Assembly (NCBI RefSeq): GCF_001646945.1
Contig: NZ_LUTV01000011.1
Span: forward strand, 4,049 to 68,048
Length of the DNA stretch: 64,000 nt
Reading direction: 5' to 3'
From: Endozoicomonas ascidiicola
GTDB lineage: Bacteria > Pseudomonadota > Gammaproteobacteria > Pseudomonadales > Endozoicomonadaceae
Positions 7,940 to 16,542 of the stretch are shown piece by piece. The translations under genes were made by a program, and so were the position numbers. Every line of letters begins with the position of its first letter. Positions within the stretch are counted from its first letter, which is position 1. The notes under the pieces are model-generated. The model was not told the origin of the DNA and did not search any database. It worked only from the letters and a program-made list of their open reading frames with translations.

Positions 7940-9088
7940 ATGAGTTTGGGATCAGTCATCGTAAACAACCAGAACCTGATGCAGGGTTCGCCAACGGAGA
8001 TCGAGCGCCTATACCTGTTTGTAGGTGTATTGGCTGCCGGACTCGCAGACAGCAATCTGGGCAAAGTGCACGCCATCGCCGCCCAGACCGATCTGGATGC
8101 ACTGCTGGGTGAAGACGACAGCACCCTGAAAACACAAGTCAATGCTGCCCGTGAGAACGGTGGCCAGAACTGGTTTGCCTACGCTCTGCCACTGGCAGAC
8201 AGTGCCGATCAACTGGAAGCCGTGGATTCAGCGATTGCGGAAGTGTCCGTGGAAGGCGTGGTGATGTGTGATCCGGTCGATCAAAAGAGCGACTTTGAGA
8301 CCATGCACGCCAAGGCCGAAAGCATGATCGGCAAGTATCAGCGCCGTGTTCACTTCCTAGCCTGTTACCCTGCCATTGATAGCACACCATCCACAGGCCA
8401 AAGCTGGAGCGAATACGCCAGTGCTGCCAATGCCGCTACTGATGGCGTTGCTGCCGATCGCGTCTGTGCTGTAGCCATGCTTTACCCTGAATTCATCGGC
8501 GCACTGGCAGGTCGACTGGCTAACAAGTCGGTCACTGTTGCAGATTCCCCAATGCGCACCGCCACCGGTTCACTGATCGGCAGTTATGCGGAGCGCCCAA
8601 AAGACAAAGACGGACAGCCACTCACCAAGGCCGTACTGACTCAGCTGCACAATGAAGGCCGCTACTGCGTGCCAACCTGGTACGAAGATTACGACGGCAC
8701 CTACACCAGTGACGGCTCCATGTTGGCACCGGTCACCAGTGATTACAGTGTGATCGAGAACCTGCGCCTTGCTGATAAAGCGGCTCGCAGAATCTACTTC
8801 CTGTTGGTTGCCAAGGTGGCAGACCGCAAGCTCAACAGCACACCCAAGAGCGAAGCCCAGCACATCACCTACTTTGGCAAGCCACTGCGGGAAATGAGCC
8901 ACAGCACCACCGTGGGCGGTATCACGTTCCCGGGCGAAATCAAAACACCACAGGCGGGCGACATCGTCATTAGCTGGCCAACGCGCACCAAAGTGCAGGT
9001 GTATTTCAAGCTGCGCCCCTACGAAATCGCCAAGGAACTGGAGGGCAACATTCTGTTGGATCTCTCCACCCCGGCTGACCAGGCATAA
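7940..9088 (+). CDS. Contractile tail sheath protein (DUF2586 type)
   Basis: This 382-residue protein is the sheath-type protein (DUF2586) of K139/kappa-like phages. It occupies the place of P2 FI, directly before a tube-sized protein. Its mixed alpha/beta domain has repeated Ser/Ala-rich strands and a C-terminus with ...VYFKLRPYEIAKELEGNI. The sheath surrounds the tube and contracts at infection. The frame opens at 7898, but the ATG at 7940 has GACGAGGGA upstream and removes overlap with gpS. The family name is recalled, not searched. Confidence 0.8.
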   Translation: MSLGSVIVNNQNLMQGSPTEIERLYLFVGVLAAGLADSNLGKVHAIAAQTDLDALLGEDDSTLKTQVNAARENGGQNWFAYALPLADSADQLEAVDSAIAEVSVEGVVMCDPVDQKSDFETMHAKAESMIGKYQRRVHFLACYPAIDSTPSTGQSWSEYASAANAATDGVAADRVCAVAMLYPEFIGALAGRLANKSVTVADSPMRTATGSLIGSYAERPKDKDGQPLTKAVLTQLHNEGRYCVPTWYEDYDGTYTSDGSMLAPVTSDYSVIENLRLADKAARRIYFLLVAKVADRKLNSTPKSEAQHITYFGKPLREMSHSTTVGGITFPGEIKTPQAGDIVISWPTRTKVQVYFKLRPYEIAKELEGNILLDLSTPADQA

Positions 9089-9104
9089 GGACGAGGGATA
9101 ACGA

Positions 9105-9551
9105 ATGAGAATCTCAGGAAAGAGTTTTGACGTCACCATCGGCAGCAGCCTGGTGCATGTGGATGCCATGAGCGCATCCATCGAAGACAACCGCAGCACC
9201 GTTAAAGACGGTGGTGTGCCTAACGGTTATGTGGATGGCGATGTGGGCTGTTCCGGTGAGCTGGAGCTGGACTGGGACAACTTCCAACTGATGCTGGAAG
9301 AAGCCCGTCGTGCCGGATCATGGCGCGGCATGGACACCTTTGACATCGTCGTCTACGCCAACACCGGCAAGACCGAAGCCAAGGTGGAACTGTTCGACTG
9401 CCTGTTGAAGATCTCGGACTTGCTGGACATCGATCCCAACGGTGGCGAGAAGAGCAAGGTCAAGCTGCCCTTTGATGTGACCGGGCGGGACTTCGTACAC
9501 ATCGGCGGGCTTCCCTACCTGAGACCGGAAGAAATCGAAGACCTGAACTAA
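9105..9551 (+). CDS. Tail tube protein (DUF2597 type)
   Basis: This 148-residue protein follows the sheath gene by 16 bp. Its size and beta-rich character (MRISGKSFDVTIGSSLVHVD at the start) fit a contractile-tail tube protein, the counterpart of P2 FII. I recall it as DUF2597 of K139-like phages. Tube subunits stack into the rigid DNA conduit inside the sheath. GGACGAGGGATAACG provides a clear ribosome binding site, matching the repeated spacing used before the sheath gene. Confidence 0.78.
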   Translation: MRISGKSFDVTIGSSLVHVDAMSASIEDNRSTVKDGGVPNGYVDGDVGCSGELELDWDNFQLMLEEARRAGSWRGMDTFDIVVYANTGKTEAKVELFDCLLKISDLLDIDPNGGEKSKVKLPFDVTGRDFVHIGGLPYLRPEEIEDLN

Positions 9552-9572
9552 GGCCGTAAGGAGTAAACCGTC

Positions 9573-9788
9573 ATGGATGATCTGGACAGAGCACAGCAAG
9601 TTGAAGAACTGGAACGGGCTGCTGCGCTGTCCTGTCGCCAGAGCGGGTTTGATCTTCCCAGCAACAGCGAGTGCGAAGAGTGCGGGGAAGAGGTACCGGA
9701 ACAACGTCGCCAGCTGGGTGGCGTCCGGTACTGCATTGAGTGCCAGCGGTATTTTGAATTATTGCGGGAACCGAGGAACCGGAAATGA
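9573..9788 (+). CDS. TraR/DksA-type C4 zinc-finger protein
   Basis: This 71-residue protein has an N-terminal helix (DDLDRAQQVEELERAA) and a four-cysteine zinc finger (CEEC at 34-37, CIEC at 54-57), the TraR/DksA C4 fold. Plasmid TraR and phage relatives bind the RNA polymerase secondary channel and mimic DksA plus ppGpp. Residues LPS precede the finger as in TraR. It lies inside the late operon between tube and lysis genes and overlaps the next gene by ATGA. Action on host promoters during late infection is inferred. Confidence 0.8.
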   Translation: MDDLDRAQQVEELERAAALSCRQSGFDLPSNSECEECGEEVPEQRRQLGGVRYCIECQRYFELLREPRNRK

Positions 9789-10237
9789 AGATAGGAAATC
9801 TATTCACCCTTTATGTTCAGGCAGTGCTGAATCAATTCTTTCTGCCCTGCTCTCCTGCGGTAGTGCAATTACTGGTGATGATTGCTGCCCATGAGTCCGG
9901 CGGTTTTCGTTACGTCAAACAAATGGGTGAAGGACCGGCAAAAGGTCTGCTGCAAATGGAGCCCATTGGTCTGCAAGAAGTGAAACGGTATCACCAGCTA
10001 CGGGCTGAGCGGTTTGCATCGTTACCGGATCTGGAAGTGATCACGCTGGATCATCTGATATTTGATACCGCCATCGCCCTGATCTGCGCCCGAGTGTTCT
10101 TCATGGCAAAGCCGGAACCATTACCGGCAGAGGGTGATATTGAAGGGCTGGCCAAATACGCCAAGAAGTACTGGAACACCGAATCCGGCAAAGCCTCCTG
10201 GGAAGATTACGCAGAAGCGTATCGGAGGTATTGCTGA
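9785..10237 (+). CDS. Endolysin, lysozyme-like lytic transglycosylase
   Basis: This 150-residue protein has a lysozyme-like active site: Glu-37 in AAHESGGF, followed by GPAKGLLQMEP, which resembles the G-LMQ motif of lytic transglycosylases. A C-terminal YAKKYWNT...DYAEAYRRY helix closes the domain. The N-terminus (NLFTLYVQAVLNQFFLP) is hydrophobic and could be an anchor or part of the fold. It is directly followed by a holin-type gene, so a role in degrading peptidoglycan at lysis is well supported by context. Confidence 0.78.
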   Translation: MKIGNLFTLYVQAVLNQFFLPCSPAVVQLLVMIAAHESGGFRYVKQMGEGPAKGLLQMEPIGLQEVKRYHQLRAERFASLPDLEVITLDHLIFDTAIALICARVFFMAKPEPLPAEGDIEGLAKYAKKYWNTESGKASWEDYAEAYRRYC

Positions 10238-10632
10238 TGGGTGTTATCTCCAGCTTTTTCAGTAAGTCCGCTGCGGAGCCTGTAGAAGCCGTTGGCAATG
10301 TTTTGGACAACCTGTTCACCAGTGACGAAGAGCGGCTGGATAAACAGGCCGTCATTGAACGCCTGAGACAACAGCCACAAATGGCACAGACCGAGATCAA
10401 CAAAGTGGAAGCCAGTCATCGTTCCGTGTTTGTGGCGGGATGGCGTCCTTTTATCGGCTGGGTATGCGGTATTGGGCTGGCGTTTATCTTTGTGATCAAC
10501 CCCATTCTGCAATGGTGGTCGGGCAAGCCCGGTCCAGCCATGGCAACGGACATATTAATGGAACTGGTGCTGGCACTGCTTGGCCTTGGCGCATTGCGCA
10601 CCGTGGAAAAGAAACTGGGTATCAGTAAATAG
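10237..10632 (+). CDS. Holin of the 3TM type
   Basis: This 131-residue protein has an amphipathic N-terminal half and two clear membrane segments (FIGWVCGIGLAFIFVINPIL and LMELVLALLGLGALRTV), as in GTA/phage 3TM holins. Holins open the inner membrane to release endolysin. The ATG at 10237 overlaps the endolysin stop (TGATG), and GGAGGT lies seven bases upstream. An earlier TTG start is possible. Confidence 0.8.
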   Translation: MGVISSFFSKSAAEPVEAVGNVLDNLFTSDEERLDKQAVIERLRQQPQMAQTEINKVEASHRSVFVAGWRPFIGWVCGIGLAFIFVINPILQWWSGKPGPAMATDILMELVLALLGLGALRTVEKKLGISK

Positions 10633-10641
10633 GAGTAAGCC

Positions 10642-10878
10642 ATGGATCTGGCTCTGTTAGACACATTAATCCGTATCGCTGTGCCGTTTCTTGTGGGCTG
10701 GAACGTGTTTCTGTTCAACCAGAGCCAACGCAACAAGGACGCCTTGCATACTTTCCAGCTTCACGTTGCTGAAAGCTATACCAGTAAAGCGGATCTCCAG
10801 AAGATGCTGACCAGTCTGGAAGAGCGTCTGGAAAAACAACTGAGCAATTTTTTCAAAACCATTCACAGGGGTGAATAA
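10642..10878 (+). CDS. Small membrane-anchored coiled-coil protein of the lysis module
   Basis: This 78-residue protein has one N-terminal membrane segment (IRIAVPFLVGWNVFLF) and a charged helical tail (SKADLQKMLTSLEERLEKQL) predicted to form a coiled coil. That topology fits an inner-membrane spanin or a lysis accessory protein, and it directly follows the holin gene. No outer-membrane spanin partner was recognised nearby. Function is inferred from position and topology only. Confidence 0.6.
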   Translation: MDLALLDTLIRIAVPFLVGWNVFLFNQSQRNKDALHTFQLHVAESYTSKADLQKMLTSLEERLEKQLSNFFKTIHRGE

Positions 10879-10879
10879 C

Positions 10880-11158
10880 ATGAGCGAAACCAAGAAAGCC
10901 GGCAAAACCGTTGAAGTGATGATGGGTGAAACCACCCTCACCTTCCAGATCGGGCTCACTGAGTACAACGACCTGATCAACAAAATGCAACCAAAGAACA
11001 AAGTTCAGCCTGCCCACAACTTCATGGTGCGCTGCTCCGCCAACGATGAGACCCGCGCCATCGTCAAGCAGTGCTACGAAGATGCGCTGACCATGGATCT
11101 GTTCGGCGAGGTGCTGGAAGGCTACAAGCCGAACGTGGAATTCGCGGTAAAGAAATAG
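10880..11158 (+). CDS. Tail assembly chaperone (P2 gpE position)
   Basis: This 92-residue protein precedes the tape-measure gene, the standard place of tail assembly chaperones (P2 E, lambda G). It resembles the small chaperone family of K139-like phages (MGETTLTFQIGLTEYNDLIN). The ATG at 10880 has AGGGGTGA upstream; a GTG nine bases earlier is an alternative. Its last codons contain A-AAG, where ribosomes could slip back one base into the downstream frame to make a longer form. Confidence 0.75.
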   Translation: MSETKKAGKTVEVMMGETTLTFQIGLTEYNDLINKMQPKNKVQPAHNFMVRCSANDETRAIVKQCYEDALTMDLFGEVLEGYKPNVEFAVKK

Positions 11159-11346
11159 AGGAACGGGCAAGGGCCATTAAAGACAACGGGATTGAGCAGC
11201 TGTTCTGCTACGCGCAGAAATGGCTGCCACACCACGAACCCGACGACGACACACTGGCCAGAGCTTTGTTCCTCGAACTGGACGACAGAGAGAACCTGGT
11301 GCACGCCGTCACCAGTGGCACCGTAAGAGCATGGAAGGGCAAGTGA
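11071..11346 (+). CDS. Frameshift extension of the tail assembly chaperone (P2 E' position)
   Basis: This frame lies one base back (-1) relative to the chaperone gene and has no convincing start of its own. The meaningful part begins near 11150 and reads EIEERARAIKDNG through AWKGK, stopping 10 bp before the tape-measure gene. The A-AAG tetramer at 11149-11152 sits just before the upstream stop. A slip there would fuse residues 1 to ~90 of the chaperone to about 63 extra residues. Programmed frameshifting at this locus is a conserved feature of long-tailed phages, so this is most likely not an independent gene. Confidence 0.65.
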   Translation: MLRRCADHGSVRRGAGRLQAERGIRGKEIEERARAIKDNGIEQLFCYAQKWLPHHEPDDDTLARALFLELDDRENLVHAVTSGTVRAWKGK

Positions 11347-11355
11347 GGAAAGAGT

Positions 11356-13020
11356 ATGGCAAGAGGACTGGATAAACTGATGTTCACCATTGGCCTGATC
11401 GACAAGATCAGTGGTCCGGTGAGCAAAATTCAAAACTCCCTCGGCGGTATGGCCAACAAAGCCCGATCTGCCTTTGCGGCGATTGCCATTGGTGCGGCAG
11501 GCATTGCCGGTGCAGGCATGGCATTACAGGCCGGCCTGCAACCCGCCATTGAAATGAACCGAGCCATGGGAGAAGTAGAAAGTCTCGGGGTTCAGGGTGA
11601 CGCCCTGGACATACTAAAAGCCAAGGCGCTTGATTTCTCCACCCAATACGGCAGCAGCGCCACGGAGTTTGTCTCCGCTTCTTACGATATTCAATCCGCC
11701 ATTGCCGGGTTAAACGGCACCGAACTGGCATCGTTTACCGAAGCCTCTGGCGTACTGGCAAAAGCCACCAAAGCCGACACCGGCACCATCACCAGCTACA
11801 TGGGCACCATGTACGGCATCTTTAAAAATCAGGCTGCCGCCATGGGGAATGATAACTGGGTAAAAGTGGTGGCAGGCCAAACGGCCAGCGCCGTGCAAAT
11901 GTTCAAAACCACCGGAGCCGAGATGAGCAGTGCCTTCACCAGCATCGGCGCAGCGGCAACATCGGTGGGCGCATCCATGAATGAGCAGATGGCCATTCTC
12001 GGCACACTGCAAGCCACCATGAGCGGCAGCGAAGCCGGCACCAAATACAAAGCCTTTATTGCTGGTATCGATAAAGCCCAACAATCACTGGGAATGTCGT
12101 TCACCGACGCCAGCGGCAACATCCTGCCGATGATGGACATTCTCGACAAACTGAAAAACCAATACGGCGACACCCTCTCCGTCGCCGAATCCGCAGAACT
12201 GGCCAAAGCCTTCGGAACACAAGAAGCCGTGGGCATGATTCAGCTATTAATGGCCGACACCGACGGGCTGGCCAACAGCATCGAAAAGCTGGGCGATGTC
12301 AAAGGTCTGGATAAAGCCTCAGAAATGGCAGGGAAAATGGTGGACCCATGGCAACGCATGGGCGCCGGTATTGAAGCGGTAAAAATAGGCATAGGCTCTG
12401 CCCTGCTGCCGGTGCTGGAACCACTGGTGACTATGTTGGCAAACGGTGCAACCCAGCTCACCAAATGGACGCAGGAATACCCCGAAGTCACTAAATGGGT
12501 TGGCATGGCTGCAGTCAGCGTGCTGGCCATTGGTGCGGCATTGGCTGCCCTGAATATTGTAATGGGGCTGGCGTCGCTCATTGCTACCGGCTGGGGTATC
12601 GCCATGATGATTGCTACCTCGCCAATCACTCTGATCGTGCTGGGCATTGGCTTGCTGATTGCCGGTGTGGTGATGCTGATCAAATACTGGGATGAACTCA
12701 AAGCCGCTTTTCTGGATACCGCTTTCGGTAAACATCTAATGACCGTGATCGACGCCGTCAGAAACGCCATTGGCGGCATGATGGAAATGGCCGGCGGTGT
12801 ATTAAGTTTCTTCGGCATGGGCGGCGATGAAACCGCCAGTGCGCCCAAAGTGAACAGCCTGCAAAGCAGCCGACAAGGTTCGGTGCCATCCGGTGGCGTG
12901 GGTAAATCCATCACCAATGCTATTAGCAACAACAAAGCCAACACCGTGCAGATCGGTTCCATTCAAACCAATCAACCTGCCGCCAGTATCGAGCAGGAAC
13001 TGATGATGGCGGGAGCATGA
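11356..13020 (+). CDS. T: Tail tape measure protein
   Basis: This 554-residue protein resembles TP901-type tape measures. It has an Ala/Gly/Met-rich helical N-terminal region with the conserved VESLGVQGDALDILKAKALD and ATEFVSASYDIQSA stretches, then a hydrophobic region at residues ~380-445 that could insert in the host membrane. It sets tail length and is expelled ahead of the DNA. It is short for the family, implying a short tail. It follows the chaperone frameshift gene as expected. Confidence 0.92.
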   Translation: MARGLDKLMFTIGLIDKISGPVSKIQNSLGGMANKARSAFAAIAIGAAGIAGAGMALQAGLQPAIEMNRAMGEVESLGVQGDALDILKAKALDFSTQYGSSATEFVSASYDIQSAIAGLNGTELASFTEASGVLAKATKADTGTITSYMGTMYGIFKNQAAAMGNDNWVKVVAGQTASAVQMFKTTGAEMSSAFTSIGAAATSVGASMNEQMAILGTLQATMSGSEAGTKYKAFIAGIDKAQQSLGMSFTDASGNILPMMDILDKLKNQYGDTLSVAESAELAKAFGTQEAVGMIQLLMADTDGLANSIEKLGDVKGLDKASEMAGKMVDPWQRMGAGIEAVKIGIGSALLPVLEPLVTMLANGATQLTKWTQEYPEVTKWVGMAAVSVLAIGAALAALNIVMGLASLIATGWGIAMMIATSPITLIVLGIGLLIAGVVMLIKYWDELKAAFLDTAFGKHLMTVIDAVRNAIGGMMEMAGGVLSFFGMGGDETASAPKVNSLQSSRQGSVPSGGVGKSITNAISNNKANTVQIGSIQTNQPAASIEQELMMAGA

Positions 13021-13021
13021 T

Positions 13022-13375
13022 ATGGAACAGATAGAAGACATTCTGATTGTAGATCGTGATCTGGTGCTGGATGTCGCAGGCATCCCCACCAACACCCACG
13101 AGCGCAGCGTCATCGCCCAGGACTTGAAACACGCAATTATGGACACGGGAATTCTGGTAGAGCTGATAGCCGAAAGATCCCCGTTGAAGTGGGCGCAGAA
13201 CATGACAAAACTGGCAGAACTGGCGGAAGAAGATCAGCGCATTATCCCCGGCACCGTGATTGTGGAACGCGACAAGGTCAACCCGGGGAGAGTGTTTATT
13301 TTTGCCGATACGAATCTGGGTCAGATCACCCTGAGCGGCACTACGGACGATGATCTGGAGACGGTTACCCAATGA
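13022..13375 (+). CDS. Baseplate-associated protein (DUF2590 type)
   Basis: This 117-residue protein starts one base after the tape-measure stop and overlaps the baseplate J gene by ATGA. It resembles the DUF2590 family of K139-like phages. The layout (DILIVDRDLVLDVAGIP, then EERSPLKWAQNM-like helices) and the position before gpJ suggest the gpW-like baseplate wedge component, since no other W homologue is present. The assignment to gpW is by position only. Confidence 0.65.
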   Translation: MEQIEDILIVDRDLVLDVAGIPTNTHERSVIAQDLKHAIMDTGILVELIAERSPLKWAQNMTKLAELAEEDQRIIPGTVIVERDKVNPGRVFIFADTNLGQITLSGTTDDDLETVTQ

Positions 13376-14559
13376 ACCACAAAGAAGACTTTACCCAAAT
13401 CGTAAAAGACGCCGGCATCCCCACCACCGAAGCCGAGATGCAACAACAGTGGAACCAGATCAACACCGATCAGGGCAGCCTGATTAAAAACGACAACAAA
13501 TATTCGTCTTTTTGGAAGCTGGTTTCCGCACTGGTAACCACGCCGGCCTTGTGGGTCGTACAGTTTCTGATAAACAACCTGCTGCCCAACAGTTTTATTA
13601 AAACCGCTGCCGGCAAGTTTCTGGATATTCTCGCCTGGGCGCTGGGGCTGGAACGTAAAGCCGCTGTGTTTACCCAAGGCATGATCACTTTTACCCGAGA
13701 TCAGGTGGGTAATGTGCTCGTTGTTCCGTCTGGAACCGTGATTCAGACTCCACAAATAAACGGTGTCGTCTATTCACTGGTGACACTGGCGGACACTCAA
13801 TTCCCCGATAATGCCGTCACAGTGGATATTGAATGCCGCGCCACCGGATCGGGCATCGCCTACAACCTGGCGCCGGGTTATTTCTCCATACTGCCGGAAC
13901 CCATCGGCGGCGTGGTGTCCGTTCGCAACAACGACGACTGGATCACTGTATCCGGTGCCGATGCCGAAACCGACGAAGAATTACGCCTGCGCTGTCGCAA
14001 CCAGTTCACCGCCGTGGGGCAGTTTCACCACGATGCCGCTTACAAAGCCATCATTTCAGAATTTGCCGGTTTACGGATTGACTACATCTGCTTTGAACAC
14101 GGCGCACCCAGAGGACCGGGCAGTGCCAACACTTATCTGATGATCGATTCCGGCGCACCGGATCAACCCTTTGTGGATGCCGTCAATACCCATATCCGCG
14201 ATAACGGCTACCACGGCCACGGAGATGATATGGAATGCTTCCCCATGCCCGAGGTGATCAATAACCTGAACCCTCACGCCTACCTGAACCCGAACCTGTC
14301 GCCAGAGCAACAGGCCATGGTGATGACCGGCATTGAAAACATGATCCGCTGCGCCTTCCGGGAGAATCAGGCCTTTACCGTCACCAAGACATGGCCGTTT
14401 ACCCGTTTCTCCTTCTCGAAACTGGGGGAAGAACTGCACGGACAATTTCCGGATCTGATCAGCATCGAGTTTAACCAGGAAGATATTGTGACGCAGATGG
14501 AACTGCCGGTGATTGGCCAGCTGAACATGGTGAAACACTTGGGGGTTGAGGCAACATGA
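13372..14559 (+). CDS. J: Baseplate J-like protein
   Basis: This 395-residue protein has the core of the baseplate J family: a beta-rich central region (GTVIQTPQINGVVYSLV, AVTVDIECRATGSG, NLAPGYFSIL) and the signature SGADAETDEELRLRCRNQF. gpJ forms the baseplate wedge that controls sheath contraction. Translational coupling with both neighbours (ATGA overlaps at each end) supports an intact baseplate operon. Confidence 0.93.
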   Translation: MNHKEDFTQIVKDAGIPTTEAEMQQQWNQINTDQGSLIKNDNKYSSFWKLVSALVTTPALWVVQFLINNLLPNSFIKTAAGKFLDILAWALGLERKAAVFTQGMITFTRDQVGNVLVVPSGTVIQTPQINGVVYSLVTLADTQFPDNAVTVDIECRATGSGIAYNLAPGYFSILPEPIGGVVSVRNNDDWITVSGADAETDEELRLRCRNQFTAVGQFHHDAAYKAIISEFAGLRIDYICFEHGAPRGPGSANTYLMIDSGAPDQPFVDAVNTHIRDNGYHGHGDDMECFPMPEVINNLNPHAYLNPNLSPEQQAMVMTGIENMIRCAFRENQAFTVTKTWPFTRFSFSKLGEELHGQFPDLISIEFNQEDIVTQMELPVIGQLNMVKHLGVEAT

Positions 14560-15077
14560 TAAAGATCAATCTGAAATGGTGGATAGCCGGGCCAGAGCTG
14601 ACCAAGCTGAAAAACGCCGCTGAAATCTGGTTTAACCGTGTCGCAGATTGGGCGAACTGGCCACTGCAACAGCTCGACCCGGAAACCTGCGCTCTCGGCT
14701 TGCTCCACCTTATCGCATGGCAACGAGGCATTGATCAGTTTGCCGGTGAGCCTGAGCGCCAGTATCGGTTGCGCACGAAATACGCTTATGCCAATGCATC
14801 CGACGCCGGTTCTAACATCGGCTTTGAACGCATCTTTGCCCGCATGGAACTGGGGGCGGTCTCCATCAATGAGCGAATGGAAGGCCGGGACTTTGACATT
14901 ATCGAGCTGGAAGTCACCGACACCACCGTGGCCAACAATGCGGATTATCTGAACTGGTTGATTCAAACCTATGGCCGCACCTGTCGGCGCTATGAATGGA
15001 AGGTGGTCACGCCCATCAGTGTAGCGGTGAGACCCGGCACGTTTAGTTGTGATTATGGCACTTATTACTGCTCATAA
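14556..15077 (+). CDS. I: Tail protein I (P2 gpI-like baseplate protein)
   Basis: This 173-residue protein follows J with an ATGA overlap, as gpI follows gpJ in P2. It has the gpI-like pattern of a helical N-terminus (LLHLIAWQRGIDQFAGEPE, matching the LP-LA-x-W type motif) and a region with ASDAGSNIGFERIF. It links the baseplate wedge to the tail fibres. It ends 12 bp before the fibre gene. Confidence 0.8.
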   Translation: MIKINLKWWIAGPELTKLKNAAEIWFNRVADWANWPLQQLDPETCALGLLHLIAWQRGIDQFAGEPERQYRLRTKYAYANASDAGSNIGFERIFARMELGAVSINERMEGRDFDIIELEVTDTTVANNADYLNWLIQTYGRTCRRYEWKVVTPISVAVRPGTFSCDYGTYYCS

Positions 15078-15089
15078 ACGGAGGTTTGC

Positions 15090-16100
15090 ATGGCAGAACG
15101 ATTAACCAACGCCGGCAGGAGTTTGCTGGCAAGCCACCAGGGCAACGGCACGCACCTGCAGGTGGATAAATTTATTTTGGCGAATATTCCCGGGCAGTTG
15201 CCGTCTGATGTGATTGATCCCGATCGGGGGATGCCATCGGCTGGGCAGATCGTCCATGAGCAGGTGGTGACAAAGGACGGATATGCATCACCGGATATGG
15301 TGGTTTATTCGCTGACGATGGATGCAACCGTCGGACCATTCACGTTTAACACACTCTACGTAGTGGCAAGCAGTGAAAACAACGCAGTGATTATGATCAT
15401 CACGGTTCCGGAAACCTCAAAGATTGCCACGAATGTTGGTAGCGGTATTCGTGGTCAGTCAATGGTTCGCAATGCTGTGTTGGTTTATGACGATGCTGCA
15501 GCGATAACAAATATCACAGTGGAAGCAGAGGCATGGCAGTTTACTTATGAGCACGCCACAACTGAGATCAAGGGGCTAGGGGAAGTTGCCACAAAAGAAG
15601 AAGCCCTTTTGGGTAAGGATAACTGGAGATGGATCACGCCTTATACCCTGAAAGAATATGTGGCGGATTGGTGGGCAAAGTTGGACTTGGATTTAAGCTG
15701 GGATTCTATTACTGGGAAGCCTGGTTTTAAATCGGCGGCGTTGTTGGATGCAGGGCAGAATCAAGGGCAGGTTGCGTTGATTGGTTCTCCGTCAACCCAA
15801 GGGAGAACTGCTGTGATTGTATCTTCTGGTTCTAATGTTCATGGCTATTACCGGATTTGGAGTGATGGATTTATAGAGCAGTACGGTTTAAGCCCGGTGG
15901 TAACTCCAAATAACGAAGTTAAGCAAATATTTCCAGTTGCGTTTAACAGTCTTAAAAATGTCCAAGTGTCAGCGGCCGTCGGATCAAGTTCAGGCGGTAG
16001 TGTAGCCAGTGTCGGTAGGAGATCAGCAACATATTCTTATTTATGTAATGGGGATAGCGACACAGCTTTTTATATATTTTGGCGAGCAATAGGAGACTGA
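15090..16100 (+). CDS. H: Tail fibre protein with receptor-binding C-terminus
   Basis: This 336-residue protein opens with a tail-collar fibre N-terminal domain (DUF3751-like: MAERLTNAGRSLL, then VDKFILANIPGQ) that anchors it to the baseplate. A middle linker (LSWDSITGKPGF) leads to a C-terminal gp53-like domain (GYYRIWSDGFIEQYG, then QIFPVAFNSLKNVQVSAAVG). The C-terminus is the likely host-receptor binding part. The DNA from about 15,700 looks more AT-rich than the gene's first half, consistent with exchange of receptor-binding ends. Confidence 0.87.
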   Translation: MAERLTNAGRSLLASHQGNGTHLQVDKFILANIPGQLPSDVIDPDRGMPSAGQIVHEQVVTKDGYASPDMVVYSLTMDATVGPFTFNTLYVVASSENNAVIMIITVPETSKIATNVGSGIRGQSMVRNAVLVYDDAAAITNITVEAEAWQFTYEHATTEIKGLGEVATKEEALLGKDNWRWITPYTLKEYVADWWAKLDLDLSWDSITGKPGFKSAALLDAGQNQGQVALIGSPSTQGRTAVIVSSGSNVHGYYRIWSDGFIEQYGLSPVVTPNNEVKQIFPVAFNSLKNVQVSAAVGSSSGGSVASVGRRSATYSYLCNGDSDTAFYIFWRAIGD

Positions 16101-16101
16101 A

Positions 16102-16542
16102 ATGGTTGATTTTTACAATCCGAAAACCAACTCACGACCTTCCTGGAATAAGGAAAAGCAATCCTTCAATCTATCCGACTGTGTCCATAAAGATGATATG
16201 CCTGCCGATTCTAAGGAATGGTTTGATAGAATTGCACGGAGTGGTTACGAGTGGGTTTGCCTAAACGGCAAATGGCCAGAAGAAGTCCCGGTTCAACCAC
16301 CAAGCCACGAAAAACTATCCGAAACTGAACGCCAGTGGCGAAACCATGAGATAGGCCTGACTGACCGTGTTTTTGTTGCTGATTACGGCCCGGTCGGATG
16401 GACGACAGAGGACAGACAAACAGCACACGACACAATCATGGAATACCGCAAAGACCTGAAACAGTGGCCTGACCACCCGGAGTTCCCCAACAAAGAACAC
16501 CGCCCAGTGTGGCCTGAATCCGTCCCGAGGCCTGCCGTATGA
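16102..16542 (+). CDS. Tail fibre assembly chaperone
   Basis: This 146-residue protein starts one base after the fibre stop. Its second half (SETERQWRNHEIGLTDRVFV, then DYGPVGWTTEDRQ and WPDHPEFP) matches the phage tail assembly chaperone family that accompanies fibre genes. Such proteins fold or trimerise the fibre and are exchanged along with it. It overlaps the next gene by ATGA. Confidence 0.82.
   Translation: MVDFYNPKTNSRPSWNKEKQSFNLSDCVHKDDMPADSKEWFDRIARSGYEWVCLNGKWPEEVPVQPPSHEKLSETERQWRNHEIGLTDRVFVADYGPVGWTTEDRQTAHDTIMEYRKDLKQWPDHPEFPNKEHRPVWPESVPRPAV

Noticed and set aside
12240-12962. A 240-codon minus-strand frame opposite the tape measure gene
   Set aside because: It is the reverse-strand image of the repetitive Ala/Gly/Met-rich tape measure and has no start signal.
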